From NCBI GenBank assembly GCA_012744295.1, contig JAAYIB010000003.1:1-26996 (forward strand): a stretch of DNA of 26,996 bases. The letters run 5' to 3'. The first letter of the stretch is position 1. Each line of letters opens with the position of its first letter. Positions 7,316 to 15,869 of the stretch are shown piece by piece. The translations under genes were made by a program, and so were the position numbers. The notes under the pieces were generated by a model. That model saw only the letters and a list, made by a program, of their open reading frames with translations. It was not told the DNA's origin and ran no database searches. This stretch comes from Acholeplasmataceae bacterium (GTDB lineage: Bacteria; Bacillota; Negativicutes; Acidaminococcales; Acidaminococcaceae).

Positions 7316-8584
7316 TCATTCTTCCTTGTCAACTTCCTCAGGTTCAACTGCCTCGCCTGACAAAGGTTCGTCCTGTTTTTCCGTACAGGCTTTCTTTGCA
7401 TGGCATTCCTCCATTTTTTTCAAGGCGTTGGCGGCAAATTCCTTGCCGCCGAGCCCGAAAGCAATCGCGAAAGCAACCGAAACCGCGCTTAGAATAATTA
7501 TAAAGGCGGCATTCACAATAGCCGGGGCAATGCCGAGCTGTCCGAGAGCCAGGAAGAAGGCAAAGACCATGATCAATGCTTTGACAAAGAGTGAGCAGGC
7601 TTTACCGTGGCCGCATTTTTCACTTAGGACTTTCTCCGCCCAGTTGGCAAAGAAAATAGCCAGAGCAACTATGAGAAGCGCGCTCAGCGCCAGCGGCAGA
7701 TAGGCGAGAATTGCCTCGCCGACAAGCTGAAACACTTCTAAGTTCAACACGTTCATTGCCTGCACGAGGAACAGAAAGGCAATTATGTATTCCACCGTTT
7801 TGCCGATCACGCGCGAGCAGGAAATGCCGCCTTCGGCCTTTTCATCTACGCCGGCCAGACGCCGCAGCATCGAGTTGATGCCAAATCCCGACAAAATGTC
7901 TTCGATCAGTTTACCGACAAGCCTGGCTATGAAGAAGCCGATGAAGACTATAACTGCGGCAATTATCACGTTCGGCAGGAACATGATGACTTTTTCAAGC
8001 ATTGCCACCGCAGGTTCCGAAATTGCCGAAATATTCAGCACCTGCAGGGCCGCCGTGATTACAGGGAATAAAATCAGAACATAAACGAGATAGGTAATAA
8101 TGGACGACAAACTGGTCGTGTCGGCAGCCTCAATTCCGGCCTTTTCCTGCAGCTTGTCAACATTAAGTTTCTTAAGCACCGGCATCAGGAGTTTGGAAAT
8201 AATTCTGGCAAGGAAAAATCCGACAACAAGAATAATGCCTGCCGCAATAAGGTTGGGGACGAAGTCAAATATTTTGGTAACAAAGGCGTAAATCGGCGTC
8301 GACACGTTCCTCATGCCCAAATGATTCAGTATGCCAGGCACAAAGAGAAGTAAAACGATGAGGAAGACAAGGTCACCAAAAAAAATCAGCGAGCATTCGG
8401 CTGTCTCGTCGGCAAGCCCCAGCTTGTCGGCATATTTTTTCAGCTTCAGCTTCTCCAGCACCTTGATAGTGATTTTTTTGGCAAAGCCCGCGGCTACCCA
8501 GGCCAGAACAAGCAGCAAAAGCGCCATGAATATGCCCGGAATCACCTTGAAGAAAGAATCACCAAAAGCCATGATACCATTCAT
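7316..8584 (-). CDS. Four-repeat TM_helix membrane protein (CmpX / mechanosensitive-channel related)
   Basis: This is an integral membrane protein of 422 aa with internal repeats. Four similar units begin near residues 12, 106, 200 and 293, each with a proline at about 16, 110, 204 and 297, so the period is close to 94 residues. Each unit holds a hydrophobic helix (as in FVPNLIAAGIILVVGFFLAR and FLPNVIIAAVIVFIGFFIAR) followed by a basic amphipathic stretch. The last unit ends VAFAIAFGLGGKEFA, like the pore-lining end of small mechanosensitive channels. The tail is charged and Cys-containing. This matches the conserved TM_helix family that includes Pseudomonas CmpX. A role in osmotic or membrane-stress response is family-level inference. 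It has its own RBS (AAAGGAGGG) and terminator. Confidence 0.8.
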   Translation of the reverse strand: MNGIMAFGDSFFKVIPGIFMALLLLVLAWVAAGFAKKITIKVLEKLKLKKYADKLGLADETAECSLIFFGDLVFLIVLLLFVPGILNHLGMRNVSTPIYAFVTKIFDFVPNLIAAGIILVVGFFLARIISKLLMPVLKKLNVDKLQEKAGIEAADTTSLSSIITYLVYVLILFPVITAALQVLNISAISEPAVAMLEKVIMFLPNVIIAAVIVFIGFFIARLVGKLIEDILSGFGINSMLRRLAGVDEKAEGGISCSRVIGKTVEYIIAFLFLVQAMNVLNLEVFQLVGEAILAYLPLALSALLIVALAIFFANWAEKVLSEKCGHGKACSLFVKALIMVFAFFLALGQLGIAPAIVNAAFIIILSAVSVAFAIAFGLGGKEFAANALKKMEECHAKKACTEKQDEPLSGEAVEPEEVDKEE

Positions 8585-8656
8585 ATTAACCCTCCTTTTC
8601 CAAAGCGGCTATTTTAACGGCGAGCATCGTAAACTACCGAGTGCCATCCTGATTAG

Positions 8657-8685
8657 ATTGTAACATCAAATCCGCCGATGGTAAA
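8657..8685 (-). promoter_or_regulatory. Possible extended -10 promoter for the TM_helix repeat protein
   Basis: Minus strand: TTTACC (8680-8685), 17-nt spacer, TACAAT (8657-8662) preceded by TGT, giving an extended -10. It starts immediately after the larA terminator hairpin. Confidence 0.5.
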
Positions 8686-8688
8686 GAA

Positions 8689-8716
8689 ATGTCCCCGTCT
8701 TAAAAGACGGGGACAT
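8689..8716 (-). terminator. Terminator hairpin after larA
   Basis: A perfect 12-bp stem (8689-8700 with 8705-8716, core GTCCCCGTCT) lies 13 nt after the larA stop. The T-rich tail on the minus strand is short (TTCTTT). It ends the V-ATPase/larA transcription unit. Confidence 0.75.
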
Positions 8717-8729
8717 TTTAATAAAAATA

Positions 8730-10010
8730 TTATTTTTTCAACAGGGGCACGGTCAGGCTGCCGGTCGGCATCAAGATTATATTGCTGTCCTTCCCGACTA
8801 TCGCCTCAGCCTTCGCCAGTGCTTCTTCCACACTTTCCACCGCGTCTTCGAACAGCATTGTCCTGGCCATTTCCCGATCAAGGGCGGTGACAAGGATATA
8901 TTTGGCCTTCTTCATCAGACGCGTCACGGCAAAAGCCTTGTTGGCGCCAATCACAAAGTTATTCTTGAGTTCCGCTTCAATCGCCTCGGGCGAATTGTAC
9001 TTGCGGCAGGTTTCCTCAAGCACCTTGGAACCGCTGCCCTCCTCGCACTCGGCGAGCAGGATGACGACGCCGCCTTCTCTTACGGCACACCAGACATTGT
9101 CCATCGTCTTCTGCATCTGGTAAACATTGATGTCCTTGGGATAACCGCCGCAGCTCGCGATCACTATGTCGGCTTCACTGGGAATAGGCACTCCGTAAAC
9201 CTCGTCTACGAACTTGCAGGCCTCGATATGGGCCTTGTCATAATCGCCCGCAAACATTTTAAGAAAACGGTGCTCATCGTCAAGTACGGCATTAAAGAGA
9301 AACAGGGATCTATCCTTTGCAAAGAGGGCAACCCCCTCCATCTGGTCATCATAAACTGGATTCCCGTGCAGCTTGCCAAGAGCGGCACGCGGGTCGAGCA
9401 TAAAGCTGTGATTGACCCTGACTGTTTCCATGGCGGCAACTCCCGGGAAAATCGCCTTGCGCCCGCCGCCGAAGCCGGCGAAATAGTGGTGGACTATGCT
9501 TCCAGTCATAATGACGTGGTCGACGTCGCAAACAAGCTTGTTGATCCAGACCGGAGTTCCGAACGAGGTCGTGCCGAAAAACTCGAAATCCTCCTGACGT
9601 TTGGCGTCGCTGTTGTACATCCTGATTCTGCCCGCGACCTCCTCGCCCACGCCTTCCCTCATTTCCTCTTCCGTCATCAGACGGTGCGTGCCCAAAGCGA
9701 AGACAATGCGCATGTCTTGGTCCCTGACGCCCAGCTTGTTCATTTCATTAATCAGAACGGGCATGAAATCGAAGCTGTTGGCGACACGGGTCGGGTCGTT
9801 GCAGATAAAGGCTACGGTCTGCCCGGGCTTTATTAGCTCGTTAATCGGCTTCGTGCCGATTGGGTGGTAGATGGCATCCAAAACCGCGGACTTGATGTCC
9901 TTCAGGGGTTCGACCTCTGCCATCCTGACTTCCTTAAGCACACGGTCGCTGTCAAGCTCGAATTCCTTGCATCCGTGGCCGTAATGATAGGAATACTTTT
10001 TGATTGCCAT
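8730..10010 (-). CDS. larA: LarA-family nickel-pincer racemase/epimerase
   Basis: This 426-aa protein belongs to the LarA superfamily; LarA itself interconverts L- and D-lactate using a nickel-pincer nucleotide cofactor. Key residues can be placed: THR with His109, HHYFAGFGGGRKAIFPG with His174, His175 and the cofactor-bound Lys185, and VNHSF with the nickel ligand His201. So the enzyme looks catalytically intact. The cofactor-making genes larB, larC and larE are not in the window. It starts 46 nt after the V-ATPase D gene, behind AGAGGAGATGG, with no convincing promoter or terminator between, so it is probably the last gene of the ATPase operon. Many LarA homologues act on other 2-hydroxy acids, so lactate is only the default guess. 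Confidence 0.85.
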   Translation of the reverse strand: MAIKKYSYHYGHGCKEFELDSDRVLKEVRMAEVEPLKDIKSAVLDAIYHPIGTKPINELIKPGQTVAFICNDPTRVANSFDFMPVLINEMNKLGVRDQDMRIVFALGTHRLMTEEEMREGVGEEVAGRIRMYNSDAKRQEDFEFFGTTSFGTPVWINKLVCDVDHVIMTGSIVHHYFAGFGGGRKAIFPGVAAMETVRVNHSFMLDPRAALGKLHGNPVYDDQMEGVALFAKDRSLFLFNAVLDDEHRFLKMFAGDYDKAHIEACKFVDEVYGVPIPSEADIVIASCGGYPKDINVYQMQKTMDNVWCAVREGGVVILLAECEEGSGSKVLEETCRKYNSPEAIEAELKNNFVIGANKAFAVTRLMKKAKYILVTALDREMARTMLFEDAVESVEEALAKAEAIVGKDSNIILMPTGSLTVPLLKK

Positions 10011-10056
10011 TTGTCCATCTCCTCTGCAGTTTGCTGTTAGGTTAATTCTAACACAA

Positions 10057-10722
10057 TCACCTGGCGGATGCCATTCTGTCCTTGTCAGCCTTGGCTGCAG
10101 CGGCGGCCATCATTTCCTTGGCCTTCATCAGACGAACCAGGCTCGCCCTGTCATTTTCTTCCAGCTTCATTGTTATGAACTTAATGCTGCTTTTGAATTC
10201 CGGTATCATCACGTATTCCAATGCGTTAACGCGCCGACGCGTCTTTTCGATTTCATCCGCCAACAGGTTGCAGGTCTTTTCCACCTCCGCCAGCTCCAGC
10301 AGCTTGGGGAGAAGCTCCGACAAGTCAATGACGGCGCTGTCAAGGGCGCTGGAGGTAAAGGTAAAGGCATAAGGTATTTCCGTGGTTTCCTCTTCACCCG
10401 TGTATTTAATCGTTGGCACGTCCACGCTCATGACATTGCGTTCGTCAACCTTGTACACGGCGGCGCGGGCAGGATAAAGCAAAGCCTCTGAAATGCGCAG
10501 AGCTCCCATTTGTGCCTTGGCAAGACTGAAGCGGACGGAAACATTCTCCACCGCCTTCTCCACTTCCGCCCGCAGCTCATAGTTGCGGCGTATATAAATG
10601 ATAAACTGGCGAACCATTTCGTCCCTTTTGTCCTTCAGGAGCTTATGGCCGCGAACGGCAGTCGTCAGCCTTTTTTTCAGGCGCGTCAGCTCCATGCGCG
10701 TGGGGTTTACGCGTACTGCCAT
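10057..10722 (-). CDS. ntpD: V-type ATPase subunit D (central stalk)
   Basis: This is the central rotor shaft of the V1 sector, 221 aa. It begins VNPTRMELTRLKKRLTTAVRGHKLLKDKRDE, typical of the family, and is mostly predicted coiled coil, with an Ala/Lys-rich C-terminus (KEMMAAAAAKADKDRM) for the second strand of the shaft. The start is ATG 10722, three nt after the stop of subunit B, with GAGGGG upstream. It turns inside the A3B3 head and links it to the membrane rotor. The length and ends look normal. Confidence 0.95.
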   Translation of the reverse strand: MAVRVNPTRMELTRLKKRLTTAVRGHKLLKDKRDEMVRQFIIYIRRNYELRAEVEKAVENVSVRFSLAKAQMGALRISEALLYPARAAVYKVDERNVMSVDVPTIKYTGEEETTEIPYAFTFTSSALDSAVIDLSELLPKLLELAEVEKTCNLLADEIEKTRRRVNALEYVMIPEFKSSIKFITMKLEENDRASLVRLMKAKEMMAAAAAKADKDRMASAR

Positions 10723-10725
10723 CGC

Positions 10726-12123
10726 CTATTCCCCCTCTTCTTCGTCGGTCCCGGCCTCGATGTAATACTTTTCGATATACTCCTCCCGGATACGCTTGAG
10801 TTCGGCTTTGGGCAGGATGCCGAGCAGCTTCCAGCCAAGGTCTAGCGTCTCTTCGATGGTACGGTTTGTTTCGTAACCTTGCGAAACGTATTCCTTCTCA
10901 AACCTTTCCGCAAACCTGGCATACAGCTTGTCGACCTTTGAAAGTGCAGCGTCGCCGAGTATAGTCGCCAGCTCCTTGGCTTCCTTGCCGCGGGCATATG
11001 CCGCGAACAACTGGTTCATGGTGTCAGCGTGGTCTTCCCTGGTCTTACCCTTGCCGATGCCCTTGTCCTTCAGACGGGACAGGGACGGAAGCACGTCAAT
11101 CGGCGGAGTCATGCCTTTGCGGTAGAGCTCTCGTGAAAGAATTATCTGCCCTTCGGTGATGTAACCGGTCAAGTCCGGGATCGGGTGCGTCTTGTCGTCC
11201 TCAGGCATGGAAAGAATCGGTATCTGAGTAATTGAGCCCTTTTTATCCTTAATGCGTCCCGCGCGTTCATACAAAGAGGCAAGGTCGGTGTAGAGGTAGC
11301 CGGGATAACCGCGGCGCCCCGGTACTTCCTTGCGTGCCGCCGATATTTCCCGCAGCGAGTCAGCATAGTTCGTGATGTCGGTAATGATGACAAGCACGTG
11401 CATGCCAAGCTCGTAGGCGAGGTATTCGGCCGCCGTGATTGCCATACGCGGCGTCGCGATTCGCTCGACCGCCGGGTCGTTGGCCAGGTTGATGAACATA
11501 ACGGAACGCTCCAGCGCTCCGGTTCTGTTAAAGTCATTCATGAAGTAATCCGCTTCTTCAAAGGTAATGCCGACGGCGGCAAAAACAACGGCAAAACCTT
11601 CGCCCGTACCGCGGACCTTTGCTTGCCTGGCGATTTGGGCCGCAAGCTGCGCGTGCGGCAATCCGGAGCCCGAGAAAACAGGCAGCTTCTGGCCGCGCAC
11701 CAACGTGTTCAAACCGTCTATCGCCGAAACGCCGGTCTGGATGAATTCGGCGGGATAGTCGCGTGCCGCGGGATTTAACGGTTCCCCGTTGATATCGCGG
11801 TATTCATCGGCGATAATATCCGCGCCCCCATCCTTGGGATTGCCCATGCCGTCGAAAACACGTCCGAGCATTGCCGGCGAAACGCCGAGACGAATGCCGT
11901 GCCCTAAAAAGCGTGCCTTGGCATCGGAAATCTTGAGTCCCTGGGAGCTTTCAAATAATTGCACGAGGGCCTTGTCGCCGTCGATGACAAGCACCTTACC
12001 GCTGCGGATCTCGCCGTTGGCCTGCTGGATTTCAACAAGTTCGTCGTACTTGACGCCCTCGACCTTTTCCACCAGCATCAGCGGTCCGACTACCTCGCGG
12101 ATTGTTTTGTAATCCCTACGCAT
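10726..12123 (-). CDS. ntpB: V-type ATPase subunit B (non-catalytic)
   Basis: This is the regulatory, non-catalytic head subunit, 465 aa. The N-terminal beta barrel starts YKTIREVVGPLMLVEKVEG. The degenerate P-loop region GSGLPHAQLAAQIARQA lacks a Walker lysine, as expected for B. LVIITDITNYADSLREIS and RRGYPGYLYTDLASLYERAG are conserved. The gene overlaps the end of subunit A by 8 nt, giving translational coupling. Third positions are strongly GC-rich, in contrast with the K gene upstream in the operon. Confidence 0.96.
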   Translation of the reverse strand: MRRDYKTIREVVGPLMLVEKVEGVKYDELVEIQQANGEIRSGKVLVIDGDKALVQLFESSQGLKISDAKARFLGHGIRLGVSPAMLGRVFDGMGNPKDGGADIIADEYRDINGEPLNPAARDYPAEFIQTGVSAIDGLNTLVRGQKLPVFSGSGLPHAQLAAQIARQAKVRGTGEGFAVVFAAVGITFEEADYFMNDFNRTGALERSVMFINLANDPAVERIATPRMAITAAEYLAYELGMHVLVIITDITNYADSLREISAARKEVPGRRGYPGYLYTDLASLYERAGRIKDKKGSITQIPILSMPEDDKTHPIPDLTGYITEGQIILSRELYRKGMTPPIDVLPSLSRLKDKGIGKGKTREDHADTMNQLFAAYARGKEAKELATILGDAALSKVDKLYARFAERFEKEYVSQGYETNRTIEETLDLGWKLLGILPKAELKRIREEYIEKYYIEAGTDEEEGE

Positions 12124-13888
12124 TCAGGTCACTCCCTTCCAGGAGTGCCGCAAAGGCGGACTCCATATCCTTCTTGATGGCCGCAAATTTGACGGCTGTC
12201 TCTGCTTCCGCGGTATATTTCATACGCCCGATCTGTTCCCTGACCGGCATGTTTATCAGCAGTTCGAAGCTTACATGGCGTTCGAGGGCAATCAAGGCTT
12301 TTTCGTACCAGCCCATGATCATTTCCAGCATTTTATGTTGTTTTTCCAGCGAAGTATAGGTGTCAACTTCGTGGAAGGAGTTCTGATGCAGGAAGTCCTC
12401 GCGGATGGAGCGAGAGCATTCGAGTGTCAGCCGGTCCTTCAGACCGAGCGCGTCAACGCCTACGAGACGGACAATCTCTTCGAGTTCCGCTTCCTCCTGC
12501 AGGATGTTCATTACTCTGTTCACGAGTTCCGACCAGTTCGGCGCAACCGAAGTATCGTAATAAGCCTTCAGGCGGTCCGAATACAGGGAATAGCTCTGCA
12601 GCCAATCGATTGCCGGGAAATGCCTGCGATAGGCAAGGGAAGAGCTGAGGCACCAGAAAACCTTGACTATGCGCAGGGTTGCCTGCGATACCGGCTCGGA
12701 AATATCACCACCGGGAGGAGAAACCGCGCCGATGGCCGAGACGGCTCCGATACGGCGTTCGCGTCCGGCACAGGTAACAATGCCGGCACGTTCATAGAAT
12801 TCGGCCATCCTTGAAGCAAGGTAAGCCGGATAACCTTCCTCGCCCGGCATCTCCTCAAGCCGTCCCGACATTTCGCGCAAGGCTTCGGCCCAGCGTGAAG
12901 TCGAGTCCGCCATGATGGCAACCTTATAACCCATGTCGCGGAAATATTCCGCAATCGTAATACCCGTATAAATAGATGCTTCCCGCGCTGCGACCGGCAT
13001 ATCGGAGGTGTTCGCAATCAGAACGGTCCTCTTCATCAGCGGCAGCCCCGTCCGCGGGTCATTGAGCTCAGGGAACTCCATCAAAACGTCGGTCATCTCG
13101 TTGCCACGTTCGCCGCAGCCGACGTAAACTATGATGTCGGCGTCCGCCCATTTGGCGAGCTGGTGCTGGATAACCGTCTTGCCCGAACCAAAAGGCCCCG
13201 GTACCGCAGCCACGCCGCCCTTGGCTATCGGGAACAAAGCGTCAACAATTCTCTGCCCGGTAACCATTGGCTCTTCCGGCGCAAGTTTCTCGGCATACGG
13301 GCAGCCTCTGCGCACCGGCCAAACCTGCAGCATAGGAAATTCTTGAACGCTGCCGTCTTTCATTTCCACCTTGTACACGGGCTCGACAATCGTGGCTTCA
13401 CCGGCGAAAATCCAGGCAATTGTACCTTCGGTTTTCGGCGGCAGCATAATTTTATGCAATACTGCCGGTGTTTCCTGGACGGTTCCTATAACATCGCCGC
13501 CGATGACCTTGTCGCCGACGCCGACTACGGGTGTAAACTTCCATTTTCTCTCTCGGTTAAGCTTTGGCACGTCAATCCCGCGCGAAATCCGATCGCCTGC
13601 TTTGGCGCGAATGACGTCGAGAGGGCGCTGAATGCCGTCAAACATACCCTCGATCAGGCCCGGCGCGAGCTCTACGGAAAGAGGCGCGCCCGTGGATTCT
13701 ACAGGTTCTCCCGGCCCAAGGCCGGCCGTTTCCTCGTAAACCTGGATAGACGCCCTGTCTCCCCTTAATTCTATTATTTCACCGATCAGACGCTTCTCGC
13801 TGACGCGGACAACGTCGTACATCTGTACGTCGGCCATGCCCTCGGCAACAATCAAGGGTCCGGCTACTTTAACTATTGTTCCACTCAT
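12116..13888 (-). CDS. ntpA: V-type ATPase subunit A (catalytic)
   Basis: This is the catalytic head subunit, 590 aa, that binds and hydrolyses or makes ATP. The Walker A motif GPFGSGKT is at 231-238, followed by VYVGCGERGNEMTDVL with the catalytic glutamate and MADSTSRWAEALREMSGRL. The roughly 90-residue non-homologous insert that separates V-type A from F-type beta is present between the barrel and the P-loop (FTPVVGVGDKVIGGD region). All the residues I can check are intact. The start is ATG 13888, 12 nt after the F gene. Confidence 0.97.
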   Translation of the reverse strand: MSGTIVKVAGPLIVAEGMADVQMYDVVRVSEKRLIGEIIELRGDRASIQVYEETAGLGPGEPVESTGAPLSVELAPGLIEGMFDGIQRPLDVIRAKAGDRISRGIDVPKLNRERKWKFTPVVGVGDKVIGGDVIGTVQETPAVLHKIMLPPKTEGTIAWIFAGEATIVEPVYKVEMKDGSVQEFPMLQVWPVRRGCPYAEKLAPEEPMVTGQRIVDALFPIAKGGVAAVPGPFGSGKTVIQHQLAKWADADIIVYVGCGERGNEMTDVLMEFPELNDPRTGLPLMKRTVLIANTSDMPVAAREASIYTGITIAEYFRDMGYKVAIMADSTSRWAEALREMSGRLEEMPGEEGYPAYLASRMAEFYERAGIVTCAGRERRIGAVSAIGAVSPPGGDISEPVSQATLRIVKVFWCLSSSLAYRRHFPAIDWLQSYSLYSDRLKAYYDTSVAPNWSELVNRVMNILQEEAELEEIVRLVGVDALGLKDRLTLECSRSIREDFLHQNSFHEVDTYTSLEKQHKMLEMIMGWYEKALIALERHVSFELLINMPVREQIGRMKYTAEAETAVKFAAIKKDMESAFAALLEGSDLNA

Positions 13889-13899
13889 CAGTTGCTTCC

Positions 13900-14226
13900 C
13901 TACCCTTCCTTGAATAAAATGTCTGCACCAACAGCTTTCTCGACATTTGACTTCAACTTCTTCATGCCAATGCCTAAAACCCCTTCACTTGAAGGAATAG
14001 GTATGATTGCCGGAAATGTTGCCGTTGCGTAAAGTTCAATTGCTTCCTGGGCTAGCACTGCCGCTTTTTCCGTTATGTAAATCACCGCGTAGCCCTGGCC
14101 GGCCAGAGAGTGTATTCTTTTTTCAATCTGATTCTTTCTCTCTTCGTAAAAAACATCGAGCCCGATTGCCTTGAAAATCATGACCGAGCTGGGATCGCCA
14201 ATAACCGCTATTTTTCTCTTTTCCAT
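13900..14226 (-). CDS. V-type ATPase subunit F (NtpG-type)
   Basis: This is a small stalk subunit of 108 aa that binds subunit D in the rotor. It has the family start KIAVIGDPSSVMIFKAIGLDV, the middle YAVIYITEKAA, and the end FPAIIPIPSSEGVLGIGMKKL. Its place between C and A is the same as ntpG in Enterococcus hirae. The start is ATG 14226, 15 nt after the C gene. Confidence 0.93.
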   Translation of the reverse strand: MEKRKIAVIGDPSSVMIFKAIGLDVFYEERKNQIEKRIHSLAGQGYAVIYITEKAAVLAQEAIELYATATFPAIIPIPSSEGVLGIGMKKLKSNVEKAVGADILFKEG

Positions 14227-14241
14227 GCTCTGCCGCCTTTC

Positions 14242-15240
14242 TTAAGCATAAAGATCGGGCAATCTCAATTCGAAGCCTGTGCGCTTAGCGCCGAAAATGA
14301 TGCGCAAAGCCTTTGCTTCGGCCTCCCTGCCCATCAGATAGCCGATAATGGGCCCCAGGGAATCGACGTCCCACTTTACGCTTTTCAGAATACCCATCAG
14401 GGCCTGTTCCATCCGGTGTTTTAATATCGGTGTGTTGCCTGTCGCAGCGTATTCCTCTATTGCCTGGGAAATAAGTTTTCCGTAGGGACCACGATTCAGT
14501 TTCGCGCCAAGTTGCTCGATCGGAGTTTCCATAGCCTCCAAAAAAACATGTTGACTGATATCGCCGCTTTCCAAAAGCAAAGGCTTGAGCTTGTCAGCCG
14601 GCCAGTGCAGCAGACGGGAGCGAATAACGCTCCTCGCATTCTGAAAATCAGCAAACAAGGTGAAATAATCACGCACGAAGCTCTTTTCCGATCGTCTGTC
14701 CAAAACCGTTTTAATGTGCCTGAACATTGCGCAGTCGAGCTGAGCGCTGAACAGGAGCGGGTCAACGTTCCTCTGCAGGTCCGATTCGATTTTGTGAAGC
14801 GTGATTCTGTAGGCGTCTGGCAGTCGGTCATAATTCTGGCTGTTAATGCATTCCTTCAGCATGTCCAAAGGAAAAACGCCGCCGTCAATCAGTACGTCGG
14901 GAACCTCTATGCCCATCAGGCGAGCCTTCAGCAGAGTCTTGATGTTGTGTGTGTCAACCTCGAGCAGGAAGAGACCGGTCAGCTCCGGGTCCGGTGTCAG
15001 GTCACGCACCATTTTGCGAGACATCTGGAGCTGTTCGCGGATAAAATAATCTATCTCTGTATGCTCTATCTGTCCCGGGGTAATATTGCCGCCGTAGCCG
15101 GTTTCCAGCAGCAAGGCCAGAGCCTCGCCGAAATCGGCCGCTTCGGAGATTTTTCTCAGCTGGGCCGCGCTCAGCATTCTTTTGGCAAAAACGCTGATGC
15201 GCCCCATTGCATATTCATAACTTGGATGCGGCATGGTCAT
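14242..15240 (-). CDS. ntpC: V-type ATPase subunit C (AC39/d-type, rotor socket)
   Basis: This 332-aa subunit couples the central stalk to the membrane ring. It is mainly helical, as the AC39 family is. Recognisable parts are YEYAMGRISVFAKRMLS at the start, FLLEVDTHNIKTLLKARLMG in the middle and IIGYLMGREAEAKALRII near the end. GGAGGTG sits seven bases before ATG 15240; a second ATG lies two codons in. The start is next to the stop of subunit E. Confidence 0.94.
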   Translation of the reverse strand: MTMPHPSYEYAMGRISVFAKRMLSAAQLRKISEAADFGEALALLLETGYGGNITPGQIEHTEIDYFIREQLQMSRKMVRDLTPDPELTGLFLLEVDTHNIKTLLKARLMGIEVPDVLIDGGVFPLDMLKECINSQNYDRLPDAYRITLHKIESDLQRNVDPLLFSAQLDCAMFRHIKTVLDRRSEKSFVRDYFTLFADFQNARSVIRSRLLHWPADKLKPLLLESGDISQHVFLEAMETPIEQLGAKLNRGPYGKLISQAIEEYAATGNTPILKHRMEQALMGILKSVKWDVDSLGPIIGYLMGREAEAKALRIIFGAKRTGFELRLPDLYA

Positions 15241-15241
15241 G

Positions 15242-15850
15242 CTAATTCACCTCCGAACCAAACAATAAGGCTGCTACCTCACGCTCCGATTTTCTGCGAA
15301 CTTCATGTAAAATCGTTTTGAAAGAACCGTCAAAATCACTGTTTTCGCCAATAATAAGCACGCCGCCAGCAAATTTTGCTGCTTCGTCCGTCAAAGTCAG
15401 TTCACCTTTTTTGCCACTTGCAACTAAAGCCGCATTGAGTTTTGCCAGTAAGCCGCCTTTATATTTTTCTACATCAGCCAAAGGGACGCAGAGTTTTTCC
15501 GTTCCTTTTTCGCTCGCTTGCAACACGGTCTTGATGATTAATTTTTCCCATCTGTCCTTCGGCAGCCGTGCCAGTTCTTTTTCCGCCTGCGCAAAAACTT
15601 CTTCAATAACCTTCCGCTTTCTGTCGAGCGTATTCTTGCGCGCTTCCAGCTCCGCTATCAGCAACTGGCGTCTGACAGCTTCAGCCGCATCCATTTCCGA
15701 CTGCGCCTTGATTTCTTCAACCTTTGTCATCGCCGCTTTGTTAATTTTATCTACGGAAACAGCTGCTTTATTTTTCGCAGCTGCAAGCAAATCAGCCACT
15801 TCTTGAGAAGCTTCCTCCTGTATTTTTAAAATTATTTTATTTATTGCCAC
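15242..15850 (-). CDS. ntpE: V-type ATPase subunit E (peripheral stalk)
   Basis: This is a peripheral stator subunit, 202 aa. The first 110 residues are a charged Ala/Lys/Glu coiled coil that would pair with the H/G-type subunit encoded first in the operon. The C-terminal globular part has GGVLIIGENSDFDGSFKTIL, the usual end domain that holds the A/B head. The start is GTG 15850 with GGGGAAG upstream. The beginning of the gene shares the AT-rich third positions of the K gene, and the later part is mixed. Confidence 0.92.
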   Translation of the reverse strand: MAINKIILKIQEEASQEVADLLAAAKNKAAVSVDKINKAAMTKVEEIKAQSEMDAAEAVRRQLLIAELEARKNTLDRKRKVIEEVFAQAEKELARLPKDRWEKLIIKTVLQASEKGTEKLCVPLADVEKYKGGLLAKLNAALVASGKKGELTLTDEAAKFAGGVLIIGENSDFDGSFKTILHEVRRKSEREVAALLFGSEVN

Positions 15851-15869
15851 CGTTCTTCCCCTCCTTAGA

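Noticed and set aside
10011..10056. Terminator between V-ATPase subunit D and larA (GTTAG ... CTAAC)
   Set aside because: The stem has only 5 bp and no T run follows; too weak to split the operon.
14512..15321. 269-codon plus-strand frame opposite V-ATPase subunit C
   Set aside because: It is antisense shadow of a conserved operon gene; no RBS or promoter.
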